A stretch of DNA of 64,000 bases from NCBI RefSeq assembly GCF_963576675.1, contig NC_088916.1, positions 26,759,501 through 26,823,500 on the forward strand, in the 5' to 3' direction. The stretch's first letter is position 1. Each line of letters opens with the position of its first letter. The notes beneath the pieces were generated by a model, which did not search any database, had not been told where the DNA came from, and saw only the letters and a list, made by a program, of their open reading frames with translations. The position numbers were made by a program, and so were the translations under genes. The stretch comes from Euphorbia lathyris. Taxonomy: Eukaryota; Streptophyta; Magnoliopsida; Malpighiales; Euphorbiaceae. Below are positions 59,423 through 64,000 of this stretch, piece after piece.

Positions 59423-59427
59423 CCACC

Positions 59428-59722
59428 CTCAATGAACATCAGGAACACTTGAGACTAGTTTTCCAAAAATTACGGGAGAATCAACTCTTCATCAATTACC
59501 CAAATGTGCATTTGGTCAGACGAGTATCAAGTTCCTTGGTCACGTCATAGAGGAAGGGAGAATATGTATAGACAATGGCAAAGTACGAGCTATAATTGAC
59601 TGGAAAACTTCTACAAACGCAATAGAATTGAGATCCTTCTTGGGACTGGCTAACTATTATCGGATGTTCATTAAAAATTACTCAAAGACAGTTGTCGACC
59701 TTACTGACCTACTGAAGACAGA
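59428..59722 (+). pseudogene. Chromovirus RT end and start of RNase H region
   Basis: Directly after the target duplication the text continues the chromovirus RT ([20 protein letters not shown], then [11 protein letters not shown] and [17 protein letters not shown]). There is a frame change near 59510. The match ends at LTDLLKTD, where element D begins. Confidence 0.85.
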
Positions 59723-60044
59723 CAATGAAAAGGCGGATGTTGGTGGCAATGAAGAGAGGCAAAAAGAGGAGGCACCACGTGAAGACGTCAGGGCCAATGT
59801 TGATGAAACGGTAGGTTGGCAATGTGTTTAAGAGCAAGTTAATACCACCAATCGCCAAATGAATTTGAGAATGGATGAAGTCATTGCCGACAATCGCCAA
59901 ATGAGTTCGAGGTTTAATGAGGTAGATGAAAACATCAATAGCTTGAGGAGGGAGCACAAATCCACCAGACGTCGGTTATTCTCCTATTTCCACCGTCAAG
60001 GAGTCGTGTTGACACCATCTCCACCGGGTTCACCTTCCCGTTGA
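59723..60044 (+). pseudogene. Element D: short coding remnant of unknown function
   Basis: The stretch has repeated NRQM segments (DNRQMSSRFNEVDENINS), charged and helix-like, with a TAA at 59829-59831 and an end at 60042-60044 after PPGSPSR. I do not recognise a domain. It could be the tail of a late Tat reading frame. Confidence 0.4.
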
Positions 60045-60774
60045 TAGGTTTTATCTTTTCCTTATTTTTAGTTTATTTCTATTTTAATTTTAATTTTATG
60101 CTTGTTTGTTTCCTATAATTTTATTTTAGTTTATATAATTTCATACTCTATTTATTTATGAATTATCAATTTTTGTACCAATGAGGACATGGTCCAATTT
60201 AAGTGTAGGAGGCGATATTTCATTTACCTATTTTCGAGTACGAATGCATGTTTATTTTTTATTTTTAAGTACGAATGCTTGTTTTAAATTTTTGCCTACG
60301 TAAACAATCACATATGCTACATATGCTAAAATTTTTGATTTTATCATAATGATAAATAATAACATATGCTTTTTAAGGCTATCAATATATTAGAAATAGT
60401 TAAATATTTCTATAAGGGCAATCAAATATTGAATATTATTACAAATCTCCGAAACTATTTTATAAAGAAAACGTCTCGAGTGAATATATGTAAGTAATAA
60501 ATTCTTTATTTCGATCTTTCTTTTATATTATGCCAATGCATGATAAATATAATTCTTATTTCTATTTTTCAATTAGGTTTATATGCATTAATCAAACTAA
60601 CATTTTTAGCTTTTTGCTCGGTTTGATTCCGTCTTACTTTAAAAAATCAATTGAAGTTTTTAAGGAAACTATAGCCATAATACATGTTGATTTAAGTCAA
60701 TATATGATGAATGTACTATTTTCTTTCCCATATTAAAATTTTATAACTCACATTAATTATTAATTAGATTAAGT

Positions 60775-61075
60775 AGTCGTATTCTTAACTTTTGGCCGCG
60801 ATTGCGACCACCCATATCATAGTCGAGGTATGAAAGGGAAGAAAAATAAATTAAATGGTACTTTTGGCCACGGTTGCGACCACCCTTATCACGATCGAGG
60901 TATGAAAGGAACGTTAAAATATAAATTAAAATCAGAATAATGTGTCTAAGTTTAAAGTCACGGTTGCGTCCACCCATAGCATGGTCGGGACCTCTTAAAC
61001 GGATACAAAATAATAAATATTTAAAGTCACGATTGAGACCACACTTATCACGAGCGTGACTAGCAAATAAGTTAA
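60775..61075. repeat. Four degenerate tandem repeats in the 3' region of element D
   Basis: Units of about 75-95 bp contain TTTTGGCCACGGTTGCGACCACCC followed by TATCACGATCGAGGTATGAAAGG or variants (about 60786, 60865, 60950, 61025). Tandem repeats just before the 3' LTR are known for Tat-type elements. Confidence 0.75.
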
Positions 61076-61418
61076 CAAAAACCTAAATTCATATTTATAT
61101 ATTTGTTAGATAGTATAAGTTTTGGGAAAAGGAAATTTTGTACTTAGAAATGCCTTGAGACCGAAGAGCAAAAACATGCGTGCTTTCACCCGTCCCGAAT
61201 GCTTCATTATAAAAATTGCAATGCAAGACGGATGATAAATCACTTTAATCCTAGCTAGTTTGATGTTTTGCGTATAAATTTACCTTACAAGATCTATCTT
61301 TTGGTTTAACTAATTTAAAAAGGTTATGTGGAAATGTATTCTATTTTTAAGATCGTTTGAAGGATAAATTCAGTGATAAGTTTGCTCAAGACTAGCAAAA
61401 ACTTAAGTGTAGGAGACT

Positions 61419-62854
61419 TGATAAGCCCAAAATATACCTAAAATAACATGCATAATTATGTCAATTTCGTGTGAAAATATGTTAATTATATTCTTTTGAA
61501 AGGATTTTACGTTGGTATTTGTTACTATTATGCAAGGTGTTAAATTATTTGGAAAAATCCAAATAGGAGCTAAAATGGAGCAAAAACGAGTAAGAAATCA
61601 AGTTTTCAGTAAAAGACACGTACGAGATTTAGAAGACGCGTCAGAGATTCAGCAAACAAATTAAGGAAGGTAGGGAAACTCTCTATCGCGACCGAGATTC
61701 TGGAAATCTCGATCGCGACACGCGTCTGGCAGCACCAGAAACGCGCGAATCACCCACTCCTCCTTACTCCTTAAAGCCGCGACAAAGATTTCAGGAATCT
61801 CCACAGAAACAGCAACTTATTTCAGCATATTTTACATGTTTTAAATTCAAAGTGACGCATCCTTTCATCCGGGTAGAGGCGACTCTTCACCAATGGATAC
61901 GTCCCTTCAACACACCTCTTGAACAATTATAAATAGAAGAGATTTTCGGAATACAAAGTTGGACATTCTGTTTTTATAATTTTGTTAGTAACATACTTGT
62001 TATACAAGTTGTACAAATAGTTAGATACAATATACAGATTTTATTGTTTAAGTTAGAGTTTTTGTTCGAATACGAGTTTATGCTCTGTAGCGACCGAATA
62101 GGTGCTATTTCGAGGATTCAGCAAGAGGAACCAGTGTAGGACGCGCCCCAGGGTTTGACAAACCTACGAAGTTGAGGAAAGGATTGACAACCCGAAACTC
62201 AATTAGTTAAAATGTTGTCCAAGCTTCTTCTTCTCTGTTAACTCGTGACGTTTCAATTCAAACTAATGAAATATCTTTTCAATACAATTCCATCTTTACT
62301 GTTGTTTATTTTGAGTTTGATCTAAGTGATATTCTTAAGTAATCTAATTGGTGTTTTTATGCAAAAACATTTATAAACAAATTAAATATTTTCCATGCAA
62401 ACTTTGTTGAACACTTAAGTAAATTCGGATTTATACTTGGTCATTGCGGTAAGACCGAATAATTGGGTTTAGATTCCGAATTTGATTAAGGTTTTCAGTC
62501 TTAGGCAGAATAGGAAAGATTGATTACAGTTCAATTCCTTTAAATTGAATTAATTGGTAACTTATTACATCTTTCTAAACAAATCAAAGTTATAAGTTGT
62601 GTTCTTGCTTAGTATAAATAAGCTGTGGATATTAACTTTAATCTAAACATAATTTCTATAAGTTATAATCTAAACTATAGGCAAAATTATAATCAAAATC
62701 CATACATTTTAAACCATTTAACGAATTTTCTATTAACCTCGAGAAAACGAATTTAATCAGAATTATAAGTTTTTATTATCGAAACATTCCATGTGGGATC
62801 AATATCTTTTTATTACTACAAGCGAAACCGTGCACTTGCGAAAATCGCTCAACA
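61419..62854 (+). repeat. 3' LTR of element D
   Basis: 1436 bp from TGATAAGCCC to CAACA. A short palindrome-like stretch (CGCGACCGAGATTC / GAAATCTCGATCGCG) lies near 61688-61720. Only one LTR copy is present, so no age estimate is possible. Confidence 0.75.
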
Positions 62855-63833
62855 GTACTCGACCCCAGAAGTGGCTGCACATGCTTTCTTCAAGCAGGTA
62901 GTCAAATATTAGGGAATCCCAAAGAGTATTGTTAGTGAAAAAGATGGCCGATTTGTGGGAAGTTTATAGGCTGAAGTATTTCGACTCTTGGGGTCGAGCC
63001 TCGACATGTCCACTAGTTATCATCCTCAGACTGATGGTCAAATAAAGTGATTTGACAGCATGGTGGAAGAGTACCTTCGCCACTTTGTCAATGCCAGTTA
63101 ACGAAATTGGCCTTCCTTGTTGGATGTGGCGCAATTCTGCTTTAATAGCCAGAAAAGTTTTGCTACTAATAAATCACCTTTTGAAATTGTTATAGGTCAA
63201 CAGCCGTTGGTGCCTCATTCAGTTGACATACCATATACAGGCAAGAATCCAAAAGCATACTTATTCACCAAGGAGTGGAAACAGAACGAGGAGATTGCTA
63301 AGGCGCATTTGACGAAAGCATCAAGGATGAAGAAATGGGCGGATACAAGCCGACGTCCACAAGAGTTCCAAGTGGGAGACATGGTCCTACTCAAACTTTG
63401 ACCTGAACAACTTCACTGCCTACGTAACAGAGATAGAAGACTTGTTAGAAAGTACGAGGGACCTCTCCCGGTCCTAGCTAAAGTGGGACCCATAGCCTAC
63501 AAACTAGATCTCCCACAATGGATGTCATTCCACCCAGTGTTCCATATCAGCAATTTGAAACAGTACCATCCAGATACAGTAGATGATCAGCGTAACAAAT
63601 CAAAGTGACCTCCAATCACAAAGAAAGCACCTGCTAGCAAAGAAGTGGAAGAGATCCTTGCAGAACGCACAACAACAACATCATCTCGACACCCTCACAT
63701 AGAGTACATTGTCAAGTGGAGATCTCAAGGAATAGAAGAGACAAGTTGGGAGAAAGCCACCGACCTCCAACATTTCCAGCACAAGATTGAAGACTTCATC
63801 AAAACCCGTTCGATAGGGACATCGAACCTCTGA
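62855..63833 (+). pseudogene. Chromovirus integrase second half and chromodomain
   Basis: The text resumes within the integrase core (STPEVAAHAFFKQVV, then HPQTDGQ with the expected Glu position near a TGA at about 63049). At least four further stops lie between 62900 and 63403. The C-terminal part DLPQWMSFHPVFHISNLKQY is followed by a chromodomain at about 63645-63800 (IEYIVKWRSQGIEETSWE), with the aromatic and Trp positions present. Chromodomains steer integration toward marked chromatin. The final stop is at 63831-63833. Confidence 0.88.
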
Positions 63834-63844
63834 GTGGGGGAGAG
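63831..63844 (+). other. Polypurine tract of chromovirus
   Basis: The purine-rich run GAGTGGGGGAGAG, overlapping the pol stop, abuts the 3' LTR. Confidence 0.8.
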
Positions 63845-64000
63845 TGTAAGGGGGGGATTATCTTTTTAATCACACTATATAATAATGGGGAGAGAGTGAC
63901 TCTAGTATACCTTATGGAACATTGTAATGGAAATTGGACGTAGACCTTGACTTGGTATAAGAAACACTATAGGGGGAGTGACCTATCACATCGGACTTGT
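63845..64000 (+). repeat. 3' LTR of chromovirus, first 156 bases
   Basis: It starts TGTAAGGGGGG and continues off the window. It spans the site where the CACTA elements entered the 5' LTR and shows the uninterrupted sequence GTAGACCTTGACTTGG there. Confidence 0.88.

Larger units (their letters stand above)
59723..62854 (+). mobile_element. Truncated Tat-like element D (internal end plus 3' LTR)
   Basis: It has a short Asn/Arg-rich frame to 60044, a 3' untranslated region with tandem repeats, the purine tract AAGTGTAGGAGAC and an LTR 61419-62854 with typical Tat wording at its end (GTGCACTTGC ... CAACA). The 5' LTR and nearly all coding parts are gone. The flanking chromovirus has also lost RNase H and the first part of integrase, so one deletion probably removed both. 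No target duplication can be found. Confidence 0.75.
9724..64000 (+). mobile_element. Degenerate Ty3/gypsy chromovirus (outer host element), truncated by window edge
   Basis: Its 5' LTR starts at 9724, is split by CACTA elements, resumes at 25947 and ends at 26330. Gag, protease and RT run to 29189; RT resumes at 59428; integrase and chromodomain occupy 62855-63833; a purine tract and the first 156 bases of the 3' LTR end the window. The two LTR segments that can be compared (9724-9821 plus 25950 on, against 63845-64000) align along their length but differ at roughly one base in eight, so this is the oldest insertion here. The C-terminal chromodomain places it among plant chromoviruses; I do not assign a clade. 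Confidence 0.85.

Noticed and set aside
60530..60736. Hydrophobic frame in the 3' region of element D as a membrane protein
   Set aside because: It is T-rich low-complexity sequence without a conserved motif; the hydrophobicity comes from the base composition.

Overview
The window looks like intergenic, heterochromatin-type DNA of a flowering plant, most likely a eudicot. It is AT-rich and consists almost entirely of transposable elements nested inside one another. The families are typical of plants: Ty3/gypsy chromoviruses, Athila/Tat elements with Asp-tRNA primer sites, a Ty1/copia element, CACTA (En/Spm) DNA transposons with TNPD and TNPA/Ulp1-type genes, a Mutator-like element, a plant-mobile-domain (PMD) gene remnant and a CLE peptide gene. 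No ordinary single-copy host gene is evident, and the species cannot be named from the sequence.

Layout, left to right. (1) 1-1787 plus 7412-7558: old LTR-like sequence. Into it a CRM-type Ty3/gypsy element has inserted on the minus strand (1788-7406, two 507-bp LTRs, target duplication CAATT). (2) 7567-8435: decayed PMD gene on the minus strand, then about 1.2 kb of AT-rich sequence. (3) From 9724 to beyond the right edge: an old, degenerate chromovirus on the plus strand (5' LTR, gag-pro-RT, integrase with chromodomain, start of the 3' LTR) that serves as the host for everything else. Its 5' LTR is split by a small non-autonomous CACTA element (ends 9825 and 25946), which is itself split by a 14.5-kb CACTA element (10999-25504, target duplication CAG). 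The larger CACTA carries a ten-exon TNPA-like/Ulp1 protease gene, a TNPD-like transposase, an 828-bp Mutator-like element, and a captured segment with a TDIF-like CLE peptide reading frame joined to a receptor-kinase fragment.

(4) The chromovirus reverse transcriptase is interrupted at 29190-59422 by Athila-type element A on the plus strand (target duplication CCACC). A is interrupted by minus-strand Athila-type element B in a tandem, LTR-sharing arrangement (33613-47548). The 3' LTR of A is interrupted by a copia element (50141-58480, two 1664-bp LTRs, target duplication AATTA). (5) The chromovirus resumes at 59423, is broken again by a truncated Tat-like element D (about 59723-62854), and ends in integrase, chromodomain and the first 156 bases of its 3' LTR.

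The nesting order agrees with decay. The outer chromovirus LTR segments differ at roughly one base in eight. The LTR pairs of A, B and the CRM-like element are about 98-99 percent identical, and the copia pair about 99.4 percent, all counted by eye. Nearly every coding region has stops or frame breaks. The best-preserved proteins are the TNPD transposase (one stop near its end), the TNPA/Ulp1 gene and the CLE reading frame. The most interesting item is the TDIF-like CLE frame carried inside the CACTA element.
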